A stretch of DNA of 64,000 nt from Ifrita kowaldi (Eukaryota > Chordata > Aves > Passeriformes > Cinclosomatidae). This document shows, piece after piece, positions 25,506 to 39,000 of this stretch (position 1 is the stretch's first letter; every line of letters starts with the position of its first letter). A program made the translations under genes and the position numbers. The stretch is from positions 410,638-474,637 of the forward strand of contig VZRS01014884.1 in the NCBI GenBank assembly GCA_013398055.1, in the 5' to 3' direction. The notes beneath the pieces were generated by a model. That model ran no database searches, was not told where the DNA came from, and saw only the letters and a list, made by a program, of their open reading frames with translations.

Positions 25506-28500
25506 TTCCTTTCCTCTATCTTTACATTGGAGTGTACAGACCAGGAAGGCTCCTCCTATCACCTCCTGGTGATCTCCACCCAGAGATCACCAAACACTTA
25601 ATCGTTGGAGCTTCTCCACTTGTCACAGGGATATGTCACACATTTTACAGTTGGTAAGGTTCTGTCCCTTGTGTGCTCTGGATGTTAAATGTAAAGGCCG
25701 AGGAAAAGGGTAAACAGCTACTGTACTGATGCCAGTCTTTGTGGCAGCACTGATAAGGCGCTGCTTTTCTAAGCAGTGCTGAAAACTCATTGCTTTGTCC
25801 TCCGTGCTGCATAGACTCAGAGATCATCCCAAGACGTGGCCTAACTTCACTTTTCTTTCCAACCCATTTTAACCCTGTTAGTGACAGACAGGCTAGTATC
25901 TTGTGTATTTTTATGGCAGTCCTCAGGTAGTACATGCTACCAAGAAACGAGGAACTTGTTCAAACAATTTACCAAACAGATCAGATACGAGTGCCCACTG
26001 ATTTGCTTTGTCAGAGACTCTGGAAGTTTCAATGGCTGAATACAGGTTGCTTGGAGAAAGCTTCTGCACCTTGCACCAACATTCATGCTAGATTTAGGCC
26101 AGGAGTTTAACTACTGCTTGTTAATAACAGGCCTTACTATCTCAGTATATTTTTTTTAAACCATCTGATTCCAGAAAATTTCCCCCACAAAATACTGTTA
26201 GATGATCAAATTTGTTCTGCTTTTACCCCTTACTTGACGGTTCTTGATAAAATAACTTATTTGATGAACATAATCATGCTCCTTTTAAAGAAAAAATAGG
26301 CAACTGTGGTATCACCAGTCTGACCTTGTGAAACAGTACAGACAGGTGTCTCAGCAGGAAGAGGATGCAAAATTAAAAGAGGAAGTTGCAATGGTTCTTC
26401 CCTGTAGAGGATCTGAAATTGGAAAGGAAACATTTGTCACTATGCTGAAATTCTCTGACACAAATGTGTCACTTAGAGAACACAGAGGGTGAGAAAAGCA
26501 GAAGGGCTGCAGAAAACAAACAACAAAATCTTGTTCTTTCTGTACAAGAAGTCATCTGCCCCTGGGTATTTAGAACAAAATTTTGCAGTCTCTCCATGAA
26601 GTCCTACTACATTATCATGTATAAGGGCTTTACTTGCATAAGTGCCCTTCACTTCCGCTCTGTTGTGTTCTTGATGGGTGTCAGGGTCAAACTTCCTCAA
26701 AGTAGAGCCAGAGGAACACTTGCTTTTTCCAGAACACTAAGAACTTGCCCTTTCTTTGATGGTGCTTAGGGACCATTGCATCTTCAGTGCTTTTATAGTC
26801 TTAGGAACATACTCATCTCTACTAGTGACACTTTAGAAGAATATTTAAGTTCTTGGCAGTTTCTCAAAGAAAGCAAATTATTGGAGAGTACAAAGCCTCT
26901 TCTCAAGGTGGCTAATGTGATTCCACAACTATGCAATTCCAAGTCCTCCATTTTCATCTCACTGGTAAAAGACACTTTTTGCAAGAAATACATCTTCCCC
27001 TGCACGAACATGGAATTCCTGAGTGGAAGAACTGTAGAAAAGAAAAAAGTCCTTGGTAAACTTTTTCAACTGTGAGAAAAGTCTATCCGAAAGAGGAAAA
27101 ATGCCCACATTCCCATCACAATATGTAGAAAGTGTTGCTTTTGCAGAAAGTACCTAGGGCTCTTTGTATATCCTGGGCAAAGCACAGCAGTTTGCTTTTT
27201 TTGTTGTTTCTTTCGCTTCCTTCTTCATCGTGGCCTTCCCCTCTCCCCCTTCTCCCATATAGGTATTTTTATTCCCTGAGCTCTATTCAGTCTTCACCTT
27301 TATTTCCAATGTCCCCATTTTCTTTCTTCTCCTTTCTTCCTGAACAATCCTATTCGTCTTTATTTTTTAATGTTTTGCTTCCAGAAACACCTAGAGATCC
27401 TACTAAAAAGCACTCCAACTTCCAAACTATTTGTAAAAGGGAAAAAACATTACTAGCAAGTCTCTGTTGAAATTAATAAAGCTTCCCTAGGGGCAAAAGG
27501 AGATGAGGGTGGGGAATCACCTTTTCAGAAGAAAATTCTCAGTAATTACTAACGGAGTTTAACGGGCAATATTATAATTTAATAGTTACACCAGATAGCT
27601 ATTAAAATATATTATCATATATTAAAACATCTTATTAGGTAGTGTGATTTACTAACCAAAAAAAAAGCAGATTGCTACGGATGAACCATGAAGTTTAAGC
27701 AGCAAGATTTTGTTGCTCTGCTGCTGCTGTCAGCCGTGGATAAAAGGGGCATTAGCTGAAAAATGGACCCCACACAGCATCTTTCAAACTGTCACCTTCA
27801 TGCCACCAGAAGACCTTGCTTCCCTCTAATGTTTTTCCTATTAGTTCATTTGAAAAAAAATACACCCCTACTATTAGTAAGCCACACTCTGGAAAGAATG
27901 AATTTCAGAGGCAAGTGAAGGTCTGTGCACTTACTGCTCAGAAATTCCTATGCATTCCTCTAACTTTGAAAACAGACTCATCAATTTCAGCAGAATTGCG
28001 ACTGTGCTTCAAATATCTGTACATGTATTTATAGATCTAAACTGTGTAGTGTTTTCAAGATAATCAAAATTGATGTACAGCACATATCTTCTGCATTTAT
28101 GTAACATTCTGACTTTCCAGGAAAACTGCTAAATGAAATGACAAAGCCCAAACTCCAACAGGAACAAATTTTCCACTCTAAAGTGAGAAAAATGATTAAA
28201 ATAAAACAGTTCAATTGAGGGTATATGAAGTAGAGAACACATAAAAATAATTGAGGAAAGAATTGCCCTGGAAACAAAGCTATTTCAATTACAGTGTTTT
28301 TTGATCCCTTTATGTTGAACATACAGTGTAAATGGAAAAAATATCTTGTAGAATGCCAGCTCAAGAAAGTTTTATCAAAGCATTTTTACCAAGTGACCAA
28401 AACCACGTTTATCACACAGCACAGTTTTTGTTAAAAGAAAAGCTTCTTTAAAATTAAACATTCTAATTGCAGTTAGCTGGAGAATCTTTTCAAATATAAA

Positions 28501-29772
28501 TTGAGTATCAAATGGTCTTCTACTGAAACAATAAAAACCTATGTAAGTATGCCCTGTACACAAACCCAAAAGCCCTCAAGGTCCAGTTCATATTTATTTT
28601 CTAGTACTCAGAAATGTTCATTCTGGGTCAAATCCAAGATGGCAAGAGCTGTCAACTGGCATATTTTAACTAGGTCTGTGGCACTTTAAGTTAGATCCCA
28701 CACCTCCTGGTGCATGTTCAAATTCACATCTCTAAGCTTGGACATCTCATTTGTAAAAAGTGGCCAGTGATAGGCTTTTTTCATTACTACCTGGCAGAAT
28801 TTCATCTGTTCCACCCGAATGCAGACCTGACCACAGCAATCCATCCCACTGTCACTTCCATAATGTCTCCTACTTATGGCTAACAATGGAAGCTACAGCT
28901 TATAAAGCATGCAGCCATATGTCTTCAAATTTGAGCTAGTGGATATAGAGTGAGTAAAAATATGCGTATTATATAATTTATATATATATATATAAACCAC
29001 CTTTGTGTTGCACACTGAAAAATTCTTCTGTAACTAGCAGAGAATTTGGATCTGACTGTCCTATAAGAAACCGTCTTCACACGTCACTAAACCCAGTGTT
29101 GATCACACTGATACAACAGCTTAAAATACCTAACCTCAAGCTGTTGAGCTGGGGCACTGCTACTGAAGACAGACAGAAAATCTTGCAAAATTTCCATCTT
29201 TAAGAAGCAACGTGAGGTACTTATTTGCCATAGCAGAAGCCACAATCTCCTAAGTGGAAAGCCCACTTCCTTCTGCAACTGATCTCTCAGTGAGGAAGCA
29301 TGGGTGGTGCATGATGGCTTCTTCACAGGGAGCAAGGATCGTGGCCCTAAAGGAGAGCCTTGTGCACACACAGTCTAGGCTAACATGTCGAAGACATACA
29401 TACCAATAGTCTTCATCTCCCATGGATGCACATAAGGATCTATCTGAACTCCAGCCATAGATCTCAAGTAAAGCCAAACTATTCTACGTAAAGCTCCTTG
29501 AATCCAAGCCAACAGAGAAAAGAAATCCAGAGCTTTTAACCGCAGACATAAATGTGTTCATGCCAGCCAGCCCAAATCAGCAACTGGCAGCCAACGGCCT
29601 GTGACAGCTGACATTTCTTCCTCTCTCTCAAGTGGTTTGCAAAGATATACTCATGGGTAAGCTGCTGAATGAGCCACAATGTACCAAACGGAAATACGTA
29701 CAATAGGAAGATCTATCTTCACAAGAAACACTTGTAATCACAAAGAAGGAAGATGGAAATTGGTATTTGTGA
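25506..29772. other. Noncoding DNA with a polypyrimidine tract and a (TA)8 run
   Basis: No gene recognised. A strongly pyrimidine-rich plus-strand tract runs from about 27190 to 27380. A (TA)8 microsatellite lies at 28979-28994. The 112-codon frame through the pyrimidine tract (27132-27470) is explained by its composition (Ser, Leu, Pro, Phe). Confidence 0.5.
28979..28994. repeat. (TA)8 microsatellite
   Basis: Eight uninterrupted TA units, embedded in an AT-rich stretch. Likely length-polymorphic. Confidence 0.9.
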
Positions 29773-29777
29773 CCAGT

Positions 29778-30633
29778 TGTGGTGGTTTAAAACCAGATGG
29801 GAATTAAACTCCAAATAAGCTTCTCCCCTTCTCTCTCCCCTGCTCTGGTGAGAGAGGGACAAAGGCAGAGACTATGGGTCGAGATAATAAGTTACTGAAA
29901 GCAAACAGCAATTGGGGTAAGAAACACGCACTGAGAGCAGGAATATTAATAACAAAAGTATACAAAAGAGAAGGTGCTTTACACAGAAAAGGTCTTCACC
30001 ACCTCAGCTCAGCTCTTCATGGCTGCTGGGACAAACACTATGTGGTGGATGCTCTCCGTAGCTAGCGTTCCCCTTCCCCAAACTTGAGTCAATGCGAAAC
30101 ACTGAGGCACAAACCCCAAAAAGCCAGATCGTCCACATTGCGCCACGTCTCCTGCTTTTGGATGGCTCCGCTCCTCTGGTTTGACTACACACAGCGTTGC
30201 TCTCTTCCGTATGCTCCACTGGTTTGACTCCACTGTCAAACTCCACAGTGCCACTCGCTCTGGACAGCTCCACTCAGCTGGGCTGGATTTGGCTGGGGCT
30301 TGGCTTGGGCTCAGCTCCTTTTGACTCGGTTTGCCATTTCTTTGTCCCCCACACCTGCTTCCGGCACAGGCGCTGCAGCGCACACATTTTGGTGAGACCA
30401 GCTGTGTTCACTGCTTGGAGCTGCATTCTTCCTGAGGGATGGGAAGGGATGGGCAGCAGCAGGAGAGGGACAGAGTCCGCAGTGCTGGTCCCAGCAACTT
30501 TCCCGAGGAAGAAACGGAAAAAAATGGTGCACTTCTGCTGTACATTCCTTTTTCTCCTGAAACCAGGCCCCCCTAGCGATGATGTGCATAGTATAGAACA
30601 GCAACTGCTCCCCTTGTAAGCAAATCTAGGACA
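29778..30633 (-). mobile_element. Solo endogenous-retrovirus LTR (856 bp) with 5-bp target-site duplication
   Basis: On the plus strand it begins TGTGGTGGTTTAAAACCAG and ends AATCTAGGACA, giving canonical TG...CA ends. It is flanked by CCAGT at 29773-29777 and again at 30634-30638. The beginning and the CTATGGGTCGAGATAATAAG block resemble the reverse complement of the widespread avian LTR family that carries a TCTTTATCTCAACCCA-type R region. The retroviral sense strand is therefore probably minus. A 5-bp duplication fits ERVL-type or related elements. No gag, pol or env sequence lies on either side, which fits recombination between two LTRs that left one behind. It is more GC-rich than the surroundings, so spurious open frames up to 189 codons cross it. 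Confidence 0.75.
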
Positions 30634-30638
30634 CCAGT

Positions 30639-33600
30639 GTCCATGGGCACTCCAAAGAGCACCCACAAAATAAACACCCTCGAGGTGGAAAGCAGATGGA
30701 AAGGGTGAGGTGAAGCAATAGGAAACTCCCTCTGCCTTTGCCAAACCCTCTACTTGTTTTAACAAATGAGCCATTAGCAGCTCCAAATTATCTGGCCCAA
30801 GCCACAGCCAGCTCCCTTTTATCCAAGCCCAGGCTCCAGCCAAACATTAGGAAATTAGCAGCTGGGTCCAGCACAAGGGCAGCGGGCCCGCATATCATCA
30901 GCACCGCAACATCAATGAGTCCCAAGCTGCACTCTCCTTCACCATTTTTGTCTATACATTAACTGCACGTGGCCATGGAAAAGAGCCTACTTGCCTGAAC
31001 CATTCACTACAAAGCCTGAAGGCAAATTATTACCCACTGGGATTTTTCTGAAGGGAGCAAAAAGAAATACAAGACTCCGGGTACCGTTACAAGAACTGTA
31101 CAAGCACATTTAAAGAGAGTTCTGCATTACCCCTTGAATTAATGTGAACATTAGCCCAGTCTTTTCTAAGAGAAGTCTGTAAAACAGGCAAGGATGGTCT
31201 CCATGGTTACACTACACACAGGTGTGAACTTGACTATCAGAGAATGAAGAAACAAAACTTCCCAAATGCTGCCAAATCTCTCACTATGAGTTCTGAATCT
31301 CTTTGTCCCAGTATGTATAGACAGGACAATTACCTATAATGGTACATTAATTTACCCGTTATCTAAATGATGGCAATAACCAACAAGGCATATAATAAAT
31401 TATTTTTCCAAAGACTAAAAAACTGAATATTAAAGTAGATGTTTTTGTTCTTCTCAAGCTCACTTAGGCAGCCTTTTAGTTAGATATCCTGGTAAGACCT
31501 CATAGATGTTAAATGTGGTGACTTCCCACATTTCAGAAGAGTAAGATAAAAAACTGCTATATTCCTACACAGTGCAGTATTCCAAACGAAAATCCCAGAT
31601 TTTCTAACTTACAAGTCAACATTACTTAGCTGTAAAGTGGTATACCTTTTATGATACTGCAGAGTACATAAGACCCAAGGCAAAAGAAGTCCTCACATTA
31701 AAAACAATCAGATTAGCATAATAAGAGGAGAAAGCAAAGCTGCAGGAACATTTGGGGAGCTTTTAATTTTTCTTTTTCCTTTAAAGCATTTCAATTCCTC
31801 CAGCCAAAGTAAACACATCACAGATTAGTTCTCAGAAGTGCTCTCAGCCAAGAAGTAAGTTACTGTAATTTGAAGAATGATGCTGGGAGCTAAGCTAAAC
31901 TTTAAAAGCCTCCATGGCACATAACAGATGTGGAGGGCTCAGCACGCAGACTGCATGTAAGTACATGTAAAAGTTTCTGACCCAATAAAGACATTCAGAA
32001 GACAGTGTGCTAGCTAGAACACCACTAATGCACCGTCCTTTTACTGTCATTGTGGAATTAAGAAAGCATGATGCTAGTTTCACTCATACCATTCCTGTAA
32101 TAGAAAAGGTCCTCCACAAAACACAGCCCCCTTGATCGCACTCAACTCCCCTTGTTGCTGAAACAACATGGAAATGCGGCGTGTCAGCATCCAGGGATAC
32201 CCACCACAGCCAGGCAGCATTCTGCCATCTGTGAATGATATAAAAATTAAAAGCCCTAGACACTGAAAAAGAGCATCTTTGTTACAAAAAGATTTATGGG
32301 AGAGGAAACCTGGAAAAAGCTCTCTCAAAATTCAGACACAGAGTCTGAACCTGGGAACACAAGCGGCTTGGAATCTGTCTCAGGGAGGTCACCAAGGAAC
32401 ACGGGGCCCTACAAATGCTACTAACTTGCATCTACACAACTTCCATTTTCCATACTTGATATTATTTGGGAGGAATAGAAAAATAGGCAAGCAGCATGGA
32501 AGGCATGTGCTCTGATCACACACCTATGACATTATGCTCAGGGAACTTCACAGACAAAAGTAATGCTTATTCTATGTTTTATGCAATGATTATATGAATT
32601 AATTGTTAATCATATAGGACTACTGCCAGTGTATTTATAGTAAGTGAATAATGTTCTTCAATAAAATATTACTACTTAAATGATAGAAAGTGTAATTTGC
32701 TTAACTTATAATAAAGGTGCTAATGAGTTTCTTTTAAAAAATCCCAACTCAACACGACTCAACATGAAATATATGAACAGTACTTATTACAGTTACACCC
32801 AAATTCTTAACTGTGCACCCAGAAAAGGCACTCCTTTTTACCTCATATATTCCCCTCAAAAGTGTACTTTTGAGTGCACTCAAAAGGTAAGTGACCTCTT
32901 TGGATTGAAAGGTATCAGAAACACGTCTTTCATTATTCTTCCTCAAAATGGAATCATCATGTTTTCCCATGGAAATGAGAAGGCCTAAAGCACATTAGCA
33001 TAATCATATCATTCTTCAGCCCTCAAAGGCACACTCCAAATTTTTGTAGCAAGTTTATAGGGAAGTTATTACTTCACTGATCAGGTCTCAGCTGTCTTTG
33101 GTGCTCCGTATCTTCAGAGATCATCAGAATGCATGAATTAGGTGCAGCCACCATCTTTCCTTTCTTGCTTCTACTTGCAAGACGTGCTGGATGGTCAGCA
33201 TTTCTTCTCAACCTCCAGCTGTTCCTTTGTCAACACAGCTGAAGGTCAATCATGAGCTATCTCAGTTTTTTAGTTAGGTAGTCTCTGGTTTTTTTTTAAT
33301 TATTGCACAACGGTATATAGCTGGTGAAAAGAGGCTGTAGAAAAGCTGCTGTCCACCACTCCCACGGTATCAGAGATTCCACCTACACGCTGTTCCCAGA
33401 TGAAAGACCTGAACTGAGTGTGTAACCATCCTAGACTCTTTGTCTGGTCAATGCAGAGAAACAGGTATCTTTAGAAGATGTCAGCCATGCTAAGACCAAA
33501 GTTGACACCTACAGATACAGACCTATAAAGGTATCTGCCTCTCTTCACACAAAGGAAAGTTGTGTGATGTATGTTTCTAGAACAGATGGCCTTGTTAAAC

Positions 33601-34225
33601 TCTTATTTTTAAAGATACCCAGGATGAATTCAGGCTACTGTTTCTCAAGATGCAAACTAACTCCTCATTTTCTCAGCAACATCAAAGCCATCAAGAGTAT
33701 CTAGGACACATAACAGTTTTGGTCATGTAGTTTACTAGACATCTTAGAGACTGACGTATATGACAGTTAAAAAACCTCAAAACAACTGAGAAAAACAAGA
33801 AGGCTGTGATGACATCCTCACACACAGAGGCTCTCAATAAATACACTGCCTCTCTTGCTGCCTCTCCTAGTTCCAAGAAATGGCAGTCTAGATTTTCATG
33901 CCCTGTTGGCTGTGCTGTATGCTGCAGAAATACAAGCAGATGATTGATGGGGTTTGCACTATGGCAGCCCTGGTTGTTGGCAAATGTACACTTGAAAAAG
34001 GATTCCAGATCTCTGAGCCACAGCAGGAACCAACAGAGTCTATAAAACCATTTCTTTTAGACTTATATTTAGTGTCTGACAAATGCAACTCTCCTTCTAC
34101 CTGCTTTTTGATTACAAGAACAGCTTTGGTTAACAGAAAGTATTTATACTAATTCTTGGCAAAGTAGGTACTCAGAACTAGGCAATGCTTGGGAGGGATT
34201 CCATTGAAAGCATTCACGGAGCATA
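30639..34225. other. Noncoding DNA
   Basis: No repeat recognised. At 32090-32228 on the minus strand a 139-base open segment is bounded by an acceptor-like TTCACAG and a strong donor-like GTATGAGT; see the exon-chain lead. A 20-base palindrome with 9-bp arms lies at 32855-32874. The plus frame 33898-34152 (84 codons) has no recognisable domain. Confidence 0.5.
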
Positions 34226-34229
34226 AAGG

Positions 34230-36083
34230 AGCTAGTGAGTGCTGGGAGTTTTTCAAGAACACTCTCCTGGGAGCACAAAAAGAGTCAATCCCCTTTAAAG
34301 ATAAGGGAAGCAGATGGAGCAATAGATAACTGTGAGCTTCTGAGTCTGCTCAAAACCTCTTCTGAGTCTGTTCAAAACCAAGAGGAGGATCCCAGTGATG
34401 GACAATTGGACAAATACCAGTTGAGAGCTACAGAGCCAGTGTCAGGGTATGCAAAGATGCAAATAGAAAAGCAACAGCCCAACTCAAATGGAAATGGAGC
34501 CAAGATGAAAAAAACTACAAGAAAGAGTTCTTCAGATATATAAGAAAAAGGCAGGTACAAAAGAAAAACATTGACCTGCTGTTAAACAGGAAAGATTAAT
34601 TAGTTGCTAACAACACTGACAAGGCACGTGTTCTCAACTCTTTCTTCACCAATAGTGTTGGGCCCCGAGCCTTAGAAACAAAAAGCAAGGTTAATGCAAA
34701 CACTGAGCCATTGTCAGTGACGGAAGAGTTGGTTTGTGAGCTGGAGCTTGACTCATCAAATCCATGGGCCCTGACAATATTCCCCTGAGGATGTTAGGAG
34801 AGCAGGCTGATGTCATTGTGAGGCTGTTCTCCATAATTTTTGAGAAATCATGAAGATCAGGAGACATCCCAGAACCTAAACGCATTCTCTGACAAAGTAA
34901 TCTGCCCAGTTGATGTGGGTTAAGCAGTGGATATGGTCTACCTGGATTTCTTCAAGACTATCAGTACAATTTCCCACAGCTTCCTCCTTGATGAACTGAT
35001 GCATTGAGGTCTAGGCAAGTGGTACGAGTGGTGGGAGGGAAAATGGCTGACCAGCAGCACTCAGAGGGTGATGGTAAAGAGCTCCTTTCCAAACCGGCAA
35101 CCTGTCACAAGTGGAGTCTCCTAGGGATCAACACTGGACCTAATGCTGTCTAATATCCTCATAAGTGTTCTGGATGATGGGATCAAGTGCACCTGGATGA
35201 AGTTTCCGATGATATTGAACTGAGCAGGGAAGTGGACCCTTTGGAAGGGAGAGCCATCCTGCAGGAAGACTTGTAAGAGTAGGTTAACAAGAACCTTACG
35301 AAATTTGCCGAAGACAAATGTAAAAACTTGCACCAATGGAAGTATAATCCAGCAGTGCAGCACAGGCTGGGATCTTCCCAGCAGGGGAGAAGGGGGTCTT
35401 GGTGGACAAGGTGGTTTTCTGTGGAAAAGGAGCTGGGGTGGACAAGCAGCTCAATAGGAGTGAACAGTGTGCAGCTGCTGTGGCAAAAGAAGCCAACGTG
35501 GTGCATCATCAAGGGCACCCCTAGCAGAGATAAAGAAGGCATTGTCCCACTCTACTCAGTGTTTGTCAGGCCACACCTGGAACACAGTGCTCAGTTTTGG
35601 TTATTGTTATGCAAAATAGATGAGGACAGGCTGGAGGGGGCCCAGAGATGGGTCACAAAGGTGATGAAAGGACTGGGAAGCCTGGCACAAGAAGAAAGGC
35701 AGTTCTCTCAGCCTTTCCCGAGGTTTTGTTCAGCCTTGAGGAAAAAAGGCTTAGGGGAGACCTTTTCACCAAGCTCCAGTATTTCAAGGGTGGTTACAAA
35801 GGTGATGGAGATCCCTTTTACAATGAGTCACATGGAAAAGACAAGGGGTAATGAGTACAACTTAATCCTGGAGAGATTACAATCAGACACAAGAGGAACG
35901 TTTTTCACAACAAAAACAACCAGACACAAGAATAATTTCTTCAAGGAAGTGGTGGATTTCCCAACATTAGACACTTCTAAGATTTGACTGGACAGGGTGC
36001 TGGGCCATCTCATTTAGATTGTGCTTTTGCCATAAAAGGTTGGTTGGACCAGATGATTCCTGCTATTCTATGATTAATAAGAA
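34230..36083 (+). mobile_element. CR1 LINE, 1.85 kb, 5'-truncated, ORF2 pseudogene
   Basis: The best-preserved LINE in the window. Reverse-transcriptase relics run in order. VDMVYLDFFKT, near 34930, matches the catalytic AVDVVYLDFSKAFDT motif. A GVS-LGI-like block lies near 35110 and a broken FADD region near 35195. A long C-terminal piece (35555-35985) reads VRPHLEHSAQFW, EEKRLRGDL (in another frame), TRGNEYNLILERLQ and FFKEVVDFPTLDTSKI, matching the CR1 ORF2 C-terminus. At least two frameshifts and a deletion near 34880 disable it. It ends with the 3' UTR word TTGGTTGGACCAGATGATTCC and the tail CTATTCTATGATTAATAA. The 219-codon open frame at 35328-35987 is this relic, not a host gene. Confidence 0.93.
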
Positions 36084-39000
36084 CATAGATTCCCAATCTA
36101 TATAATTCAAAACACAATTGGTAGTAAAATTCCGTATCTTTTTTCTAAGGGAACTGATATGACTTGGACAGTATATTTTCACACATTTTCAAAACATTTG
36201 GATAGTTTCCCAGATATCTGTATTCAGGTCCCAACGCATTCAGCCAGGGTGCCCCTAAACAGCCTGTACTACGCAGTCCTTGCTCTTTACCTGAACCTTG
36301 TCGCACATGCATTTTGGATAACCCTCCCATCGTTTATTTCTTCAAAGAAATGTGATCTGGAAATGCAAAGATACCAAAAACAACATGCTAGATAAATCAC
36401 AGTCTTTCCCAACGATGTTCTTATAGACACAGAGAATTTATGGTTCAGAGCTAACAAAATCAATTTTACCTTACTTAGACTTGTATTTCCCTACTTCCCT
36501 TTCCTAAAGTATGTTTACACTGAAACAAGATACCTAACAGGAATATGGGATCATTTCCCCCCCACCCCCACAATGACTCTACTGAATCACATCATATTGC
36601 CCCATCACCCACATAGGACATTACTTTCCTTCTAGGACAGTCATGCAAAGCAAACTGCTTTCCAGAAGAAGTCAGCCTAGCTTCCTGGAGTTCAGCAAGT
36701 TCCCCAGGGTCTTATTTATAAACTACTTTATGCTGCTTCTGGAAAAATAATGAATGTTCCCACTGCTTTCCCTGCAGAGTAATTTAGTTGAAGACTTTTC
36801 CCAATACTCCAGAGCCAGTAGTTCCCACTTCGGTGGGCACCATCAAGGCTAATGGTCATCTATCACTCCTGCTCCAGGCTCCAACCGCGTATTGCTTGAG
36901 GCATCCCATGATAAAGCAACTGAACCAGAATTCATAAATGGAATGCTGAGTTACATAAATACAACTGTTTCCAAACCAATTTGCTCAAGGAGTTTCTGAA
37001 AAAAACAAGCTTTTTCATAAAAAAAATTCCCTGCACTGAGGCAAATAATCCTCCGTGATATTTATGACATAAAAGTTTGTACAGCCAAACAAATGAGATT
37101 AGAAATCAAACCTTAGTCAGAATGATACTCTTATCACAATGCAGCAGCATTCTGAAGAAACAAACTATACATTTTCCTCCCCTCGGATGTGTTTTTCTAA
37201 GAGCTTGAAAAAGGAACACCAACATTTTTGATGTGGAGAACATTGAAGACTCAGTCAAAACACTTAAAAACTGACAACAAAATTTTTAAATAGAATAAAG
37301 AAAAATAAGTACTTTACTGCACACAGAGGAAAATAGTTGGACTACAAAGTTTTTACGAATGCTACCGAGGTTTCCTTGGCTTTCACCAAGAGAAAGGACC
37401 TCTTTTCCTTAACCAGAACAGGGGGTGTAGAGGAGCAGAAATCAAGGGTTTGAGGCAGGATTTAAAGAGCTGAAGTCAGGAAAAGGATCATGAAAAGGAC
37501 TCTCTCTTCTTTCCTTCCTTCACTTTTAAGAACTGAAAACTGCTTATGTGCAAATAGGTTTTTTTATCATATACTCTTGTTGTCACTTTTAAGCCCCCTA
37601 GACACTAATCCATGGAAGATGAATAATCAAAGATATATTTGAACACAGTCTCTCCAAAATGATAAACAGCAATTAGCAACGACCTTTACAGAGAGAAGGA
37701 TCATAACAAACAACCACCGGGATAATTCTCCCGTTCATATCATTTAAGGGAATGACACCACACAGAACCCACAGAAGTGAAGTTCCACCAGACATCTCTT
37801 TTCTGTGACTGTAATGATAATCCAGAGGAGTGTGTTGATCCTGTGAATGTTCTTATCCTGATCTTCTTATCTCTGAAATGGAAGCTCAAACATAGAAAAA
37901 AGAACATCTTCCAACACTATGCTACCATAATTTTAACTTCAAAAAAAAAAAATCTGTGGCATAGGCAGAAAGACATCAAACAAGGTTTCATAAACTAAAC
38001 AGCAAAACTAAGAGAGTTTTGCTATGCTACTTTCCCCAGGCAAGTTTCTTTGCAGAGAAAATGCTATCTACTCTAGAACCTGGGACTACTCTAGAACCTG
38101 GTATTCTGATTTAAATACACAAAAATGGCAGAAAGAAATGTCACACAAAATTAAGTACTACTATCTTGAAAAACTGTAAATGTGTTCTGGTTAGACATAT
38201 GGAATGAACCTTTTATTTAGAACTTTTTATTTGGTGTAACCTGGTGCGTAACCTGACTGGCTGACAGACCTTAAAGATCAATGCTTTCTGCAACCACAGC
38301 AGACTCATCCTCTGCCAGAAGCACAGGTTTGGCTTAAAGCAGCTTCACAGCTCTTCTGAATTTGATCCCTCTTTGCAAAGAACAGTCTGACCTACCTGCA
38401 TCAGATTCTGGTTCACCTACAGCACAGAAGTTCTTGCTACATCTCATTATCCCAGATCCTGACCTAGTTTTTCTGGTTTCAAAAGAGAACCAAAACATGC
38501 CTAATGCTTCCTGCCATAGGAATTCTCATCAGTTAATCTATTTCAGGTCCTCTTACACTTCCCTGGGGTCAGGCTCTAGCTCAGGCACGTTAAGTATATC
38601 ATGTAGTATTTTGTGTATGAACACTAATGTTTGTTGGGGGCATACAAGTTTACAGACTGATTTTTAAAAAAATATGGAACTACTTCAGATACAGTAAAAG
38701 GCTTGATGGCATCCACTGTACAAAAACAAATAAAGTTGCAGTCAAAGTGCTTACTTTGCCAGAAAATTACAGATGAAACTGAAGCTGTTGCCTGAAGAAC
38801 GGAGGGAAGTGCATGCACATGCACACCCTGCCTTTTCTTTTCCTCCCACCTGAGCCCCCATTGCTGCTAAGTGCCTAAGCAGCATTTGTAGGGATAATCC
38901 CTAACAAAGTCTCTCAGAATTGGTAAGGAAATACACATGCCTTTGCACAGAAAGGCCAGAGACGAAGCAATAAACTTTCATAATTTCTCTTTTCAATTAT

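Noticed and set aside
30274..30843. 189-codon minus-strand ORF
   Set aside because: It straddles the end of the solo LTR and its flank, sits in GC-rich DNA and shows no domain. Other frames over the same bases are also open.
35328..35987. 219-codon plus-strand ORF as a host gene
   Set aside because: Its translation contains CR1 ORF2 C-terminal motifs, with the true frame shifting partway; it is a retrotransposon relic.
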